A stretch of 64,000 nt of DNA from Anaerolineae bacterium (lineage in GTDB: Bacteria > Chloroflexota > Anaerolineae > Aggregatilineales > Phototrophicaceae), in the NCBI GenBank assembly GCA_022820665.1, contig JAJEFB010000044.1, positions 1 to 64,000 on the forward strand. The letters are read 5' to 3'. The notes beneath the pieces are model-generated. The model was not told the origin of the DNA, ran no database searches, and worked only from the letters and a program-made list of their open reading frames with translations. A program made the position numbers and the translations under genes. Below, one piece after another: positions 34,204 to 44,398 of the stretch (the first letter of the stretch is position 1; every line of letters starts with the position of its first letter).

Positions 34204-36588
34204 ATGCGCTTTCCCTCGTTGAGCGGCATCCGAAAATCGATCGATCCCGGTCTCCTGTTCATTTTGGCTTTGACGGTCTTCACTGTCATTCCTCTGCTGA
34301 GAAACCCCGGTTTGCCCAATGGACCCGATGTGCTCTATCACAGTTATCGCGTGGCTGAGATGAACCGCAGTTGGTCGCATGGTCTGCTATTCCCGACCTG
34401 GGGAGAAGGTTTCTACCTGGGTTATGGATCGCCCCTGTTTCACTTCTACGCGCGCTTGACCTACATCATCACCAGTTCCTTCCATGTCGTATTTGGTTTG
34501 GGCGCGCTTGACGCTTTGCGCGCCTTGCTGGCGCTCAGCCTTCTGGGATGCAGCAGCGGGATGTACCTGTTCGCGAGACGGCGATTCGGGCGCTTGAGCG
34601 GGATCATCGCCGGGCTGCTCTACGTTTACAGTCCTTATCTGATGTATACCGAAGCCTACGCCAGAGGAACCTATCCCGAACTGCTGTCCTTCGCGCTGTT
34701 CCCTTGGCTGTTGTGGCGCGTCGACGCGCTTCGTGACAAAGCGTCACCGGCCAACTTCTTGCTGCTGGTTCTACTGCAGACGGCGCTCATCAACGCGCAT
34801 AATCTGATGGCTCTGGTCTTGACCGGCATTACAGTAGCCTGGATCGCATGCGAAGCGATCCTGCAGCACTTGAATCGCGAAGCCAGTCGTATGGATTGGC
34901 GGAGCGCTGCCTGGGCTTTGCTGGCGATGGCGCTGGGCGCCGGGGCGGCGGCGACGTTTTGGTTGCCGGTCCTGTTGGAAAGCGATTCTGTGCACCTGCA
35001 AAACCTGACTGTGGCCGGCTTGCTGGACTATCGAGAGGCTTTCGTGAGGCTGCCGGACTTGCTGGCTGCCCCGCCGACCCATGACGCCGGCGCAATCAAT
35101 GGACTGAGCGAACTGAAAATCCTGGGCGTCGCGCAATGGATGCTGGCGCTGCTCGCTCTGGCGGCGACTGCGGCGCTGTACATAGGCGGTTATCGATCGC
35201 AACACCCGCAGAGCTTCCTCGGCGTCTTATATTTTGCCATTGTAGCTCTGGCAATGTTGCTTCTGGTCATGCCGGGTTCATTGTCGGTCTGGGATAGCCT
35301 GCGGCCGATTCAGTTTCTGCAGTTTCCCTGGCGGCTGCTGGGACCTATCGCGGCTTGCCTGGCGATCATCGGGGGAGCAAACGGCCTTTGGCTGGAAAAG
35401 CTCGACTCGCGCTGGCAAATCAGTTTGACAGCGTCGTTGGTCGCGCTGCCCATCGTGCTGGCGATTCCCTTATTCTATGTACCCGAGTGGCGTCATGAAA
35501 CGCTGGATACGTCGATCCAAGCCTACCACGCTGAAGAGGCGGCGCGGCGGCAGCTTGGCACAACATTCACCGGCGAGTATCGGCCGCGACATGTCCATTC
35601 CGTTCCCGATCCTACAGCGCACTTGCTGCTGGACTATGCCGATGGCTATCCGATAGACAAAATGAATTACTCGCTCTTGCCGGAAGGAGCCGCCGCCGAC
35701 CTGATTCATAATTCGCCGCAATCGCATGAGTGGCGTATCGAGACTGGAGAAGACTTTGTCGCCGAGATTTACAATTTCTATTGGCTGGGATGGCGAGCCG
35801 AAATTGATGGGCGACCGGTTGAAATCACAGCGTCCCCGCACCACGGCTTCATCACTTTTCCCGTACCGTCCGGAGAGCATAAGGTACGCGTGTATCTGGG
35901 CTCGACGGCCGCCCGCGATTTAGCCGCGTGGGTGTCGCTCTTGTCGATACTGCTGTCCGTCGGCGCTGCGGCGCTGTTGCGCCGACGGCGGACGACGCCG
36001 CGTCCATACTGGAAGATCGCGCCGCTTTCGCCCGCTGCGATCGTTGGCTTGCTGCTTGGAGGCGGGGTCGCGCTGCTTTGCGTCCTCGTCTTCTTTAAGG
36101 AAGGACTGGCTTGGCATAATTCTCCGCCCGGGGAAGCCTTGCCAGCACAGTATCGGACACGCTTCACACTGGACGACAGTTTGCAAGTTATTGGCTATGA
36201 TCTCAGCGCCAATGAATTGCGCCCGGGCGCTCACTTGCGCTTGCGCGTCTATTGGTACGCGCCCGAGGAAATTGCTGTCAATTTTTCCAGCTTCTTGCAT
36301 CTTTCGACCGGGGGACCGCCCCAGGCGCAAGTTGACAAGTTGCATCCTGCGGGTCGGGCGATTAGCGAATGGTGGGGACCCGACGGCTATATCGTGGATA
36401 CTTACGATTTACGGTTGCCGGAGCAGCTATCCGCGGGCGAATATCAACTCATTGTTGGCTTGTATACCTGCGAATTGATGCCGGTGGACGATTGCGGCAA
36501 CGGTTATCGTCCCAAGGTGACCGATGAGACTGGCGCCCTTATCGGCGACAGCGTTCCGCTGGCCAGCATTCGCGTCGAAGCCGGCTAA
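34204..36588 (+). CDS. Large polytopic membrane protein, PTPS-related / GT-C glycosyltransferase-like
   Basis: A 794-residue protein with about eleven to twelve transmembrane helices, most in residues 15-420. The early loop PNGPDVLYHSYRVAEMNRSWSHGLLFPTWGEGFYLGYGSPLFHFYARL is typical of the 6-pyruvoyl-tetrahydropterin-synthase-related membrane family, common in Chloroflexota, with a DxxxH arrangement like GT-C enzymes. Extracytoplasmic domains follow (about 430-590 and 650-790), the second resembling a carbohydrate-binding-like beta domain. Members are thought to move sugars from lipid carriers to envelope glycans or proteins. The specific reaction is unknown. Its stop overlaps the convergent lipoprotein gene by four bases. 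Confidence 0.75.
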   Translation: MRFPSLSGIRKSIDPGLLFILALTVFTVIPLLRNPGLPNGPDVLYHSYRVAEMNRSWSHGLLFPTWGEGFYLGYGSPLFHFYARLTYIITSSFHVVFGLGALDALRALLALSLLGCSSGMYLFARRRFGRLSGIIAGLLYVYSPYLMYTEAYARGTYPELLSFALFPWLLWRVDALRDKASPANFLLLVLLQTALINAHNLMALVLTGITVAWIACEAILQHLNREASRMDWRSAAWALLAMALGAGAAATFWLPVLLESDSVHLQNLTVAGLLDYREAFVRLPDLLAAPPTHDAGAINGLSELKILGVAQWMLALLALAATAALYIGGYRSQHPQSFLGVLYFAIVALAMLLLVMPGSLSVWDSLRPIQFLQFPWRLLGPIAACLAIIGGANGLWLEKLDSRWQISLTASLVALPIVLAIPLFYVPEWRHETLDTSIQAYHAEEAARRQLGTTFTGEYRPRHVHSVPDPTAHLLLDYADGYPIDKMNYSLLPEGAAADLIHNSPQSHEWRIETGEDFVAEIYNFYWLGWRAEIDGRPVEITASPHHGFITFPVPSGEHKVRVYLGSTAARDLAAWVSLLSILLSVGAAALLRRRRTTPRPYWKIAPLSPAAIVGLLLGGGVALLCVLVFFKEGLAWHNSPPGEALPAQYRTRFTLDDSLQVIGYDLSANELRPGAHLRLRVYWYAPEEIAVNFSSFLHLSTGGPPQAQVDKLHPAGRAISEWWGPDGYIVDTYDLRLPEQLSAGEYQLIVGLYTCELMPVDDCGNGYRPKVTDETGALIGDSVPLASIRVEAG

Positions 36589-38093
36589 TACCCGCCACTG
36601 GGGTCTGGATAAGCATGACCGCCTCCATAGCTGAATTCGGGTGTGGAGGTAGGGCGTGGCGGCAAAGGTACGTTGTAGTCGATGGGCAGCGAAGCGATCA
36701 CCGATTCTGATCGCAGCGTGAACAATGCCATCCATCCGATTTCACCGCCAAAGTTGACCTTTACCCAGGGGCTGTAGGGACTGCGCGCGAGCAGCTTCAC
36801 CTGGGCGCCGTATGGCAAAGTGCCTTTAGCGCGAAAGGCGGTATCCGGGGCTTCGCGCAGATTTCCTCCCGCAGCAACGTTAACGAATGCCCGGCTGCCA
36901 AGCTCCCCGTATCGTTGCGGCGGCAGAGGCGTGACATCATAGACCTGCTTGATCTCACCGAGATTCTTGGCGAGCAAGCCGGCGCTCATCCAACCTGTTT
37001 CACCGTTGCCCAGCCGGATGTGCAGCCATTCGCGATTGCTGCTGATGCCGAGCACGTTCATGGTTTCGCCGGCCGGCACCTGAAACAGCAATTGGGATTC
37101 GATATCGGGCGCGATGCGCATATTGACGCCGCCTTGCGTTTGCACGTAACCGGGCTGCGGAATCGGTACGGGGCGGTCAAACAGTACAATTGGCAGGTCC
37201 TTAACCAGGTCGTATTCGAAAAGCGTGGGGCTTGGAATGGATCCTTCGGGTTTCCGCCAATCGCCCGGTGGATAGCTGAAATTGAGCTGTTCGCCGGCGT
37301 TCATGTTTATGAACTGTCCGAAGGCGAGCAGGCGAGCCTGTCCCTCTATGGCGATGAACTTGGTGGTGCTGTCCTGGGTGAGGACAATGACTGTGCCATC
37401 GATCCTGAGAGATACGCCGTTGACCACTACGCGCGATGTCTGCCCGTACAGTCCCTGTATCACCATGACGCCAATCTCGGGAGCCTCATCGCACTGCCAT
37501 TCGCTTGCTCCACTTTCCAAAGTGAAGGACTGCCATTTGGCGAAATCGCTATCGGGCAAGACAGCGTTTTGAATGCTGACCTGTCCAATCAGAAGGGCGT
37601 CCATCAGGATGTTTTCTTCCAGGCGCAGCCAGATAAAGCCGCCTCCCTCCGCATTATCCAGGGCAGGCGAGCGAAGGGCATCAAGCGCGACTGCCTCTAT
37701 CACAGCGCCCGGGTCCTGCAATAGATTTTCCTCCGGCGCGGTTTTCGGCGCCCCGCCACCGTTACAGAAATGACCACTGGGTCCGCCGAGACAACGGTTA
37801 CCGGCTTCCGTATAGGCGCGCGTGAGCCTGTCCAGGCAGTCGACTTCATTGCCAGTGCTGACCTGGCTGCTTGTAGTAGGGTCAATCGTCTTGGGCGTCG
37901 CTGTAGGAATCGCGGTGGGCTGAATTCTGACCAAGGTCGGCACGCGGGTGGGCGCTGAAGTCGGCGTCACATAGACAATCTCGATGGTGGCGCTTGGCAG
38001 AGCGACAACTTCGTCGAGCGCTGCTTCTCTCTGCGGTCGGCAGGCGACAGTCGCTAGCGATAGCAATATCCAAATAGCGAAACGTATGAGCAT
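36585..38093 (-). CDS. SH3b-domain lipoprotein
   Basis: A 502-residue secreted protein. The leader ends in a lipobox (LLSLATVAC), so the mature N-terminal Cys is probably lipidated. A Pro/Thr-rich linker follows (about 40-80: TPTSAPTRVPTLVRIQPTAI). The middle part (about 110-300) has FecR-like strand repeats. Two bacterial SH3 domains lie at about 320-385 (TQGGVNMRIAPDIESQLL) and 410-470 (AAGGNLREAPDTAFRAKG), ending in GEIGWMAL. A Pro/Gly tail closes it. SH3b domains often bind cell-wall peptides. It should sit on the outer face of the membrane. Function is unknown. Confidence 0.82.
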   Translation of the reverse strand: MLIRFAIWILLSLATVACRPQREAALDEVVALPSATIEIVYVTPTSAPTRVPTLVRIQPTAIPTATPKTIDPTTSSQVSTGNEVDCLDRLTRAYTEAGNRCLGGPSGHFCNGGGAPKTAPEENLLQDPGAVIEAVALDALRSPALDNAEGGGFIWLRLEENILMDALLIGQVSIQNAVLPDSDFAKWQSFTLESGASEWQCDEAPEIGVMVIQGLYGQTSRVVVNGVSLRIDGTVIVLTQDSTTKFIAIEGQARLLAFGQFINMNAGEQLNFSYPPGDWRKPEGSIPSPTLFEYDLVKDLPIVLFDRPVPIPQPGYVQTQGGVNMRIAPDIESQLLFQVPAGETMNVLGISSNREWLHIRLGNGETGWMSAGLLAKNLGEIKQVYDVTPLPPQRYGELGSRAFVNVAAGGNLREAPDTAFRAKGTLPYGAQVKLLARSPYSPWVKVNFGGEIGWMALFTLRSESVIASLPIDYNVPLPPRPTSTPEFSYGGGHAYPDPSGGY

Positions 38094-38131
38094 GACAAGT
38101 TAGACGACTCGGGTGGGGCTGGTCGGATAGT

Positions 38132-38596
38132 TTATTGGTTTTTCGCCAGGAATTTCAACGCTTTCTCGATGCTTTTCTTGGGGCTGACTTTGACCTGGGC
38201 ATCCAAGACAGTGCCGTCTTCGCCGATGATCCAGTGAGAACGAATTACGCCCATGTATTTCTTGCCGTACATGGACTTTTCTCCCCAAGCATCCCAAGCC
38301 TCCAGAACACCGTGATCCGGATCCGACAGCAAGTCGTAGGGCAGGTCTTCTTTGGCGATCCATTTGCTCAGCGCGGAGGGCTCATCCGGGCTCAATCCGA
38401 GTACGACAGCCTGCGATGTTTCGATTTGCGCGAAGTTGTCGCGAAAGCCACAGGCTTGGACGGTGCACCCGGATGTGCCGGCTTTGGGATAGGCGAATAG
38501 CAAGACCTTGCTGCCGCGATAGTCGCTCAATCGGACTGCTTTGCCCTCTTGATTTAACAATTCAAAATCCGGCGCTTTCTCTCCTACGGATGGCAT
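38132..38596 (-). CDS. bcp: Thioredoxin-dependent peroxiredoxin, Bcp/PrxQ type (copy 2)
   Basis: A 154-residue paralogue of the Bcp at 30599-31072. Cys44 and Cys49 fall in FAYPKAGTSGCTVQACGFRD, with DFELLNQEGKAVRLSDYRGS before and HWIIGEDGTVLDAQVKV near the end. I start at ATG 38596 (AAGGAATG upstream); the frame is open for 33 more codons that lack conservation. Two Bcp copies in the same window suggest importance of peroxide or lipid-hydroperoxide defence. It is on the same strand as the SH3b lipoprotein, 38 bases away, but co-function is not evident. Confidence 0.9.
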   Translation of the reverse strand: MPSVGEKAPDFELLNQEGKAVRLSDYRGSKVLLFAYPKAGTSGCTVQACGFRDNFAQIETSQAVVLGLSPDEPSALSKWIAKEDLPYDLLSDPDHGVLEAWDAWGEKSMYGKKYMGVIRSHWIIGEDGTVLDAQVKVSPKKSIEKALKFLAKNQ

Positions 38597-38702
38597 TGCG
38601 CATTCCTTTCGTAAATATCCAGAGATGCGTTCGATTATAACCGATAGCGCGGCGCGGTCTATGCGAATTCGGATGTAAAGCTGTTCAAGTGTCAATCAAC
38701 AG

Positions 38703-39770
38703 TCAAGGCTGTCTGGCAATCAAGTCGCGCGCCAGATCGATTCCCAGCCACAGCGTCGCGGTCGCTTGCGCGGGCATTTGCAGGTGCAACTCGGCGGGAA
38801 AGCGCGACAGAAACTCGCTGTCTTCAGCAATTGGGGCGACGACGACGCTCCGGCTCAAGGTCTCTTCGGCTGTTGCGAAGGGAATATCGCTATCCTTTGC
38901 GGTGATGCGCGCGTACCACTCCGGATCGTGGATCAGAAGCAGGGTACTGATTTCCGGGCGCAATGTCAGCAGATTGATAATGACGCCGGTCAGGCAGAGT
39001 TCGGCTTTGCCAGCATCCAGCAACTCTTGCAGATAGAGCAGGGCAGGGTGCTGATAAAAGAAGTCCCAGCGCTCCGGCGTCCATTCTTCCGGCATGTTGA
39101 ACATTTCTTCCAGCACTTCGCGCAATACCTGGTGCCTCACGCTCCACTCTTGTGGATTGGCGAAGTCCGGCGTCGTTGGGCCGAACATCATCGCCGGCAG
39201 CACATGAAACATGCCACTGTCGTAAGCCGTCTTTTCCGAGCGGCGCGCCAGCATCGCTTTGTAAACGTCCCGATCGTTGAAGACGGTCAAAGCGCCGATG
39301 CCGATAGCCGCGCAGCGTTTAATCCCGCGCAGCAAGGCGTCTTTGGGGTCAACGGCGCGGTGATAAGTGGCGCGTGAAGGCGCCCGCATCCAGCCGTCGG
39401 CGACGGCGGCGCGCAACTCGTTTTCCAGCGCAGCGCAAGTAGCGAGCATGTCGAAGTAGCGTCCGAGCGCGCCTCGCAGTTGGAGCGGCTTCGGTGTCAA
39501 GCGCTTCATGGTAAAGGTGTAACCGTTATGCAAAAAGGGCTTGCGGTTTTGCAAATCGTGCAGGTAGCTGTAGTCGTATGCGGCGTAGTCGCGCGGCTCG
39601 ATAGCCGGCGTATAGGGATCGAGTACGCTGTCCAGATCGTGAACCTGGTCCGCGGACGGGTAGAAAACCGTCACCGGATGCTCGATGCCGTTGCGCGAAA
39701 AAGGCTGACATTGGTAGAGGTGCCGCAGGTAGTCGGTCAGGTTCTTGTAGTCGCGGCTGTCTATTGGCAT
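38703..39770 (-). CDS. Uncharacterised protein with Nudix-box-like segment
   Basis: A 355-residue soluble protein I do not recognise as a named family. It opens MPIDSRDYKNLTDYLRHLYQ. A central segment, FHVLPAMMFGPTTP followed by WSVRHQVLREVLEEMFNMPE (about 195-235), resembles a Nudix box (REVLEE matches the RE-U-x-EE core), but the leading GX5E is not conserved. This could be a degenerate Nudix-like or ligand-binding protein. The rest gives few clues. The ribosome site upstream of ATG 39770 is weak. It lies between an ABC-2-like membrane gene and a peroxiredoxin gene, all on the same strand. Confidence 0.55.
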   Translation of the reverse strand: MPIDSRDYKNLTDYLRHLYQCQPFSRNGIEHPVTVFYPSADQVHDLDSVLDPYTPAIEPRDYAAYDYSYLHDLQNRKPFLHNGYTFTMKRLTPKPLQLRGALGRYFDMLATCAALENELRAAVADGWMRAPSRATYHRAVDPKDALLRGIKRCAAIGIGALTVFNDRDVYKAMLARRSEKTAYDSGMFHVLPAMMFGPTTPDFANPQEWSVRHQVLREVLEEMFNMPEEWTPERWDFFYQHPALLYLQELLDAGKAELCLTGVIINLLTLRPEISTLLLIHDPEWYARITAKDSDIPFATAEETLSRSVVVAPIAEDSEFLSRFPAELHLQMPAQATATLWLGIDLARDLIARQP

Positions 39771-39858
39771 GTCTGATGTGGATGTGGCTTTGTGCTGATT
39801 CCTTCGTGTATAGCGCAGCGATTGTATCAGCTTGCTCTAGACCAGGACAGTGCTGCTA

Positions 39859-40824
39859 CTATTCGCCACGCTCGGAAAGGCGAATTGCCAGACCAAGGCA
39901 TCCATCAATCGTGCATGCTCCCAAAGCAAGAATCAGCAGAAGTCCAATTGACAAGTATGCGCCCTGCGGCAGAATCTTCCAAACAGCGCCAAGGCTGCCC
40001 AAGTTAGCCAAGAGCATGCCGCCATCCGCGAAGCCGCTGTATCCCAGAAAGAGGAAAAATCGCAGACCGTCCGACGCGGTCAAACCGCCTTGCAAGGCGC
40101 TTGTGACGGCGAACAGTCCTCCGGCGACCGCCGCGACTAGCGTAAGGGACAAGACGAGTTGAATTGCGATCGCGACGAGACGATGTTTGATCGCGACCGA
40201 TATCAAAATGCCGAAGGCGCTGGCGGCGCCCACCGCGGTTAGAGGGAGCAGCGTTTGGACTGTCATCAGCAGGACGACCATTGGCAGTATGATCCAGAGG
40301 TCGGAGGAGGCGTCCAGGATACTGCTGCCGAGGACTCGCAGGTATCCCCCGCCGAAGGCGGTCATGTTTACTATCATACCCAAGAGCAACACCAGACGCG
40401 TCAGAAGCAGCGCTATGATCGGCGCGCGCAGGCGATAAAGTATCGCCGCCCAGCGCGCGCGCAGCGTCATCACGGCGCCGAATTCAGTGACCCGCAGGCT
40501 GTCCCAGGTTTGTCGGCTGCGGTCGGCTTCGACCGAGCCGATGCCGAAAGCCAGGACGGCCAGGACCGTCGCTGTTTGGACCAGTAGCGAGGGAAAATAG
40601 AGACAGCGCCAGAGAAAATCGGCGAGATTCTCGGCGCCGGCGTCGATCGACGTGGCGCTGGCATAGAGATACCCGCCGCCGCCCAATAGCAAGCCCAACA
40701 AGAATAGTTGCAATGCGCTTTTCCAGCGCGAACTCCCCAGTCGTCGCTGCGCCAACTCGTATTGGAGGATCGGATGGTCCGGGTGCGCCCAGTCGGGCAG
40801 CAAGCTCTTCCACAGTTCAGGCAT
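39859..40824 (-). CDS. ABC-2-like polytopic membrane protein, unknown substrate
   Basis: A 321-residue protein with about eight predicted transmembrane segments and few soluble parts. The N-terminus (PDHPILQYELAQRRLG) and the ADRSRQTWDSLRVTEFGAVMTLRARW loop are reminiscent of ABC-2 type permease components in which a conserved loop follows the second helix. No ATPase gene adjoins it. It overlaps the AddA-like stop by eight bases, so the two are translationally coupled. It could be a permease of a split transporter or a stand-alone membrane protein. Assignment is weak. Confidence 0.5.
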   Translation of the reverse strand: MPELWKSLLPDWAHPDHPILQYELAQRRLGSSRWKSALQLFLLGLLLGGGGYLYASATSIDAGAENLADFLWRCLYFPSLLVQTATVLAVLAFGIGSVEADRSRQTWDSLRVTEFGAVMTLRARWAAILYRLRAPIIALLLTRLVLLLGMIVNMTAFGGGYLRVLGSSILDASSDLWIILPMVVLLMTVQTLLPLTAVGAASAFGILISVAIKHRLVAIAIQLVLSLTLVAAVAGGLFAVTSALQGGLTASDGLRFFLFLGYSGFADGGMLLANLGSLGAVWKILPQGAYLSIGLLLILALGACTIDGCLGLAIRLSERGE

Positions 40825-43800
40825 GGACCCGTTCCAACTCTACAATGCGCGCTTCGAGGGCATTGAGTTCTGCCAGGCAGTCATGTTTGTCAATGGGCAG
40901 CGTGCTGTTGTCCGCCAGGTAATGGACGATTGTTGCCGGAAGATCTGGCAATCTCAAGCGCGCCTGCGCAGCCGCGGCATAAACTGCCAGTTGCAGGGTG
41001 TAGCGCCGGACATGCGTCTGACGGGGACCCTGGATCGAGGCTGTTTTATAATCGACAATTGTCCAGCTTCCGTCCGCCCTTTGCAACAGTAGGTCCATGA
41101 CTCCGTGGATGATGCGACCGTTGGCGCGATAGACGAAGGGCAATTCGGTGTATACGGGCCGATGCTCGGCGCGCGCGGATGAAAGCCATGCGAAGACACT
41201 GCTTTGTCGAAAGTTGCTAAGCAAGCGCTTGACAGCGTCCACGGTCTCGTCGATATCGCGATCGAGGGTCAGTCCCGCTTGCCAGGCGCAGGAGCGAATG
41301 ATGTCATCCGTCGCGTCATAGTGACCGAAACGCAGCAGATCATGCACGGTAGCGCCGAGCAGGCGGCGGAAATTAATCCGACGACCAGGCGCGCCCAGTT
41401 TAGGCGCTGCTATGGGTTTCTCGTTTCCGGCGGGACTCTGCAGGCGTCTGCGGTAGAAATCGCGTACTTGACCGCTGCTGTGCCGGTACGCGCCAAAGTC
41501 AGCCAACTGCGTCGCTGAAATGTGTTTGAGGCTCAAGCCGCTTTGAGGAGGTATGGGTTTGATCAGAGGCGGAAGCTCACCAGGGATTTGAAGGGCTTCC
41601 GGTACCCGAATGTAGGCGTCAAAGCCAGCTTGCAGGCCGCGATGCGATGGTCGCAGCGGCGGCATTAATACGCGGATCCTGTCACCATGGAAGCTGTGCG
41701 ACTGTTCCTCCGTGTGTTCGAGATCGTGCATGTCGCAGGCGGCAAGAAGCTGCCCCAGCCATCCGCGCGCGGAGAGTTGACCGCTCTTTTTGAAGGTCAT
41801 CTGTCCGCTGACAAGCAAATAGTCTTGCGCGCGAGTCGCCGCTACGTAAAGCAGTCGCTTGCGTTCAGCCGCTTCTTTCTGGGCAAGCAGCCGGGCGTTA
41901 CGACGGTGGGCGAAGGAAGCTGCTGTCTTGTTCTGCTCGACATCAAAAACCTGGCAACTCAAGCCAAAATCCGCATCGTTGAGCAAACTTGGCGCGGCGC
42001 CACCGCCTCTTGTCCAGGATGCGTCTGCCAGGATGACCATCGGGAATTCCAGCCCTTTGCTGGCGTGAACAGTCATCAAGCGTATGGCGTTGCCGGCTTC
42101 GACCAAGACCTCTCCTTCGCGGATTTCACGCGAACTGAGATCGGTCAGAAAGCGCGAAAACTTGCCCAGCGTGATCTTGCCGCTGTCCTCAGCCAGTTTC
42201 AGCAGTTTCTCTACGTTGCCACGACGACGCGCGCCGTCTGGCAATCCTGTCAATATCGAAAGATAACCGGTCGAGGTCAGCGCTCGCCCCAACAATTCGA
42301 AGATTGTGACGCGCCCTGCCATTTGCCGCAGTTCATCCAGCGTATCGGCAGCGAACTTGAGCAGATGTTGATCTTCGTCAGATATGCCCGGCGCTTCGCT
42401 GATTTGGGCGATCCGCATGGCAGTCCACAAGGACAAGGGCTTGCTTGACAAGGGCTCTGGATCTTTCATAAGACGCAAGGCAAAGAGCAGATCGTCGCTG
42501 AATCCGAATATTGGCGAACGCAAAGCCGAAGCCAAAGACAAATTGTCGAGCGGATTGTGCAGGCAGCGCAAAAGATCCAGCATGTCCCAGACTTCTTGCC
42601 GGTCGTAGTAGCCGCGTCCGGCGATTGTGAGGAAGGGAATCCCCCGGGTCTTGAAGCAATCCTCGTAGATCTTGACCTTGCTCATCGTCTGGAAGAGGAT
42701 AGCGATATCACCATACTGGATGGGTCGGCATCTGACGTGCTCGCGATCGAAAACAAGTCTTTGCGAATTGATGAGCCCTGTGATGCGCTTCGCGATCTCG
42801 AAGGCTTCCCACTGCCGCATCTCGTCAGCCGGGATGCGCTTTGGTCGACTCGCGCTAGACTTCGCGCTTTGCCCGCTTCTGTCTTCCGCATGTTGGTCGA
42901 GCAATAGGCATTCGATAGGCGCGTCCTTCGGCGAATCTTCACGAAAGGCGGTCATAGGCTTGTCGAACGGCACCTGGAAATCTGCGGTTGGGCTGTCGTC
43001 GTCGCGGACAAGGATGCCTTTGAATAGTCCGTTGAATTGCGCGATCAGCCGCCGATGGCTACGAAAAGAAGTCGACAGCGAAAGCTCTTTGCCATTGGCA
43101 TCCCTGGCGATTCGGTCGCGGACGCGGTTGAAAACGCTGACATCCGCCCCGCGGAAACCGTAGATGCTCTGTTTGGGATCGCCGACAGCAAAGAGCGTAC
43201 CGCCACGGTCGAGATCCCCCAAAGCGCGAATGATTTGCCATTGCCGATCATTGGTATCTTGAAACTCATCAACCAGCAGATGATTGAATTCAGCCTCGCG
43301 ATAGCGTCGTCTGATCTGCTCCTGTGACAAGACCTGCGCGGCCAAGCGTTCCAAGTCGTCAAAGTCGACCAGGGCGCGCTCCGTCTTCAGCTTCCTGTAT
43401 GCGCCTTGCACCTGGCTCAGGAGGCCGATCCAAAGCGGCAGCAATCGCGCGCTCTGCACATCCACTTCGCCCAATTGCCCGCCAATTTCGTCCAGCAGCC
43501 CTTTCAGGCGATCGCGCGCGCCACGCAACAGACCGGCCGCCTCTTTCTTGGCTTGCGCGCCGCCCCAGGACGCTGCCGAACCGACATTGCCTACCTTGCC
43601 CCGGCTATGGCATTCGACTATCAGTTGCCAGATGCCTTCGGCATCGTCTTCCGCAGCTATACCCGACAAATAAGCTTGATATTGCTGATATAGCGCCCCG
43701 AGTTTATCGTCGGCCGGGTAAGCCGCGGCATCCATCACTTGCCGGACGACTTCACTTTGGCACAATCGCTGGCGAGCCCGCAGAACTTCCCCCGACCATT

Positions 43801-44398
43801 GTTCCCGCCAGGTCTGCAGCAAGGCGTCGGGATTGGGCGCTTCGCCCGAAAGCGCGAGGCTGACGAGATCTTGTCGGGTGATAGAACTGAGGATCTTGTC
43901 CGCGTCATAGAAAGAGAATAGCGCCAGCAACTCAGGATCCAAGCTTGCAAGCGCCTCTTCAACCGCGTTTTCCAGCAGAATCGACGCTTCGATTTCGTCC
44001 AGCACATCGAACTTTGGATCTATACCGGCTTGGGCGGCGTTGGCGCGCAGGATCGACGCGCACAAGCCGTGAATGGTGTCAATGCGCGCGCTGTCCATCT
44101 CGGACAGATGGCGCAGCCAGACGGGGTCCCTGGTATATTCGGCGCGCCGCTCCAATTCAAGTCGTATGCGATGACGCATCTCGAAGGCGGCTTCCCGCGT
44201 GAAGGTGATGGCAACCAGCGATTTGACCGACCATGCCGGGTTCGCTTCCAGCAATTGCAAATATCGTTCTACCAGGACGCGCGTCTTGCCAGTCCCGGCG
44301 CTGGCAACGACGATCAGGTTCTTGTCGTGGATGTGAACAGCGGCGCGCTGTTCCCCCGTGAACTGCGCTTGAGAGTCGACTGCGGGCTTGTCGTCCAT
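40817..44398 (-). CDS. addA: UvrD-like helicase-nuclease, AddA type
   Basis: A 1193-residue superfamily 1A helicase with a C-terminal RecB-type nuclease, the AddA half of a double-strand-break processing enzyme. The Walker A motif VVASAGTGKT lies near 30-39; LLVDEFQDTN (Walker B), AVGDPKQSIYGFRGAD (motif III/IV region) and LMTVHASKGLEFPMVIL (motif V) follow in order. The nuclease domain near the C-terminus shows GVMDLLLQR and WTIVDYKTA, with catalytic Asp and Lys. ATG 44398 overlaps the upstream AddB TAA as TAATG, so I start here rather than at the open-frame ATG 44443. Together with AddB it should resect broken ends toward Chi-like signals. Confidence 0.92.
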   Translation of the reverse strand: MDDKPAVDSQAQFTGEQRAAVHIHDKNLIVVASAGTGKTRVLVERYLQLLEANPAWSVKSLVAITFTREAAFEMRHRIRLELERRAEYTRDPVWLRHLSEMDSARIDTIHGLCASILRANAAQAGIDPKFDVLDEIEASILLENAVEEALASLDPELLALFSFYDADKILSSITRQDLVSLALSGEAPNPDALLQTWREQWSGEVLRARQRLCQSEVVRQVMDAAAYPADDKLGALYQQYQAYLSGIAAEDDAEGIWQLIVECHSRGKVGNVGSAASWGGAQAKKEAAGLLRGARDRLKGLLDEIGGQLGEVDVQSARLLPLWIGLLSQVQGAYRKLKTERALVDFDDLERLAAQVLSQEQIRRRYREAEFNHLLVDEFQDTNDRQWQIIRALGDLDRGGTLFAVGDPKQSIYGFRGADVSVFNRVRDRIARDANGKELSLSTSFRSHRRLIAQFNGLFKGILVRDDDSPTADFQVPFDKPMTAFREDSPKDAPIECLLLDQHAEDRSGQSAKSSASRPKRIPADEMRQWEAFEIAKRITGLINSQRLVFDREHVRCRPIQYGDIAILFQTMSKVKIYEDCFKTRGIPFLTIAGRGYYDRQEVWDMLDLLRCLHNPLDNLSLASALRSPIFGFSDDLLFALRLMKDPEPLSSKPLSLWTAMRIAQISEAPGISDEDQHLLKFAADTLDELRQMAGRVTIFELLGRALTSTGYLSILTGLPDGARRRGNVEKLLKLAEDSGKITLGKFSRFLTDLSSREIREGEVLVEAGNAIRLMTVHASKGLEFPMVILADASWTRGGGAAPSLLNDADFGLSCQVFDVEQNKTAASFAHRRNARLLAQKEAAERKRLLYVAATRAQDYLLVSGQMTFKKSGQLSARGWLGQLLAACDMHDLEHTEEQSHSFHGDRIRVLMPPLRPSHRGLQAGFDAYIRVPEALQIPGELPPLIKPIPPQSGLSLKHISATQLADFGAYRHSSGQVRDFYRRRLQSPAGNEKPIAAPKLGAPGRRINFRRLLGATVHDLLRFGHYDATDDIIRSCAWQAGLTLDRDIDETVDAVKRLLSNFRQSSVFAWLSSARAEHRPVYTELPFVYRANGRIIHGVMDLLLQRADGSWTIVDYKTASIQGPRQTHVRRYTLQLAVYAAAAQARLRLPDLPATIVHYLADNSTLPIDKHDCLAELNALEARIVELERVHA

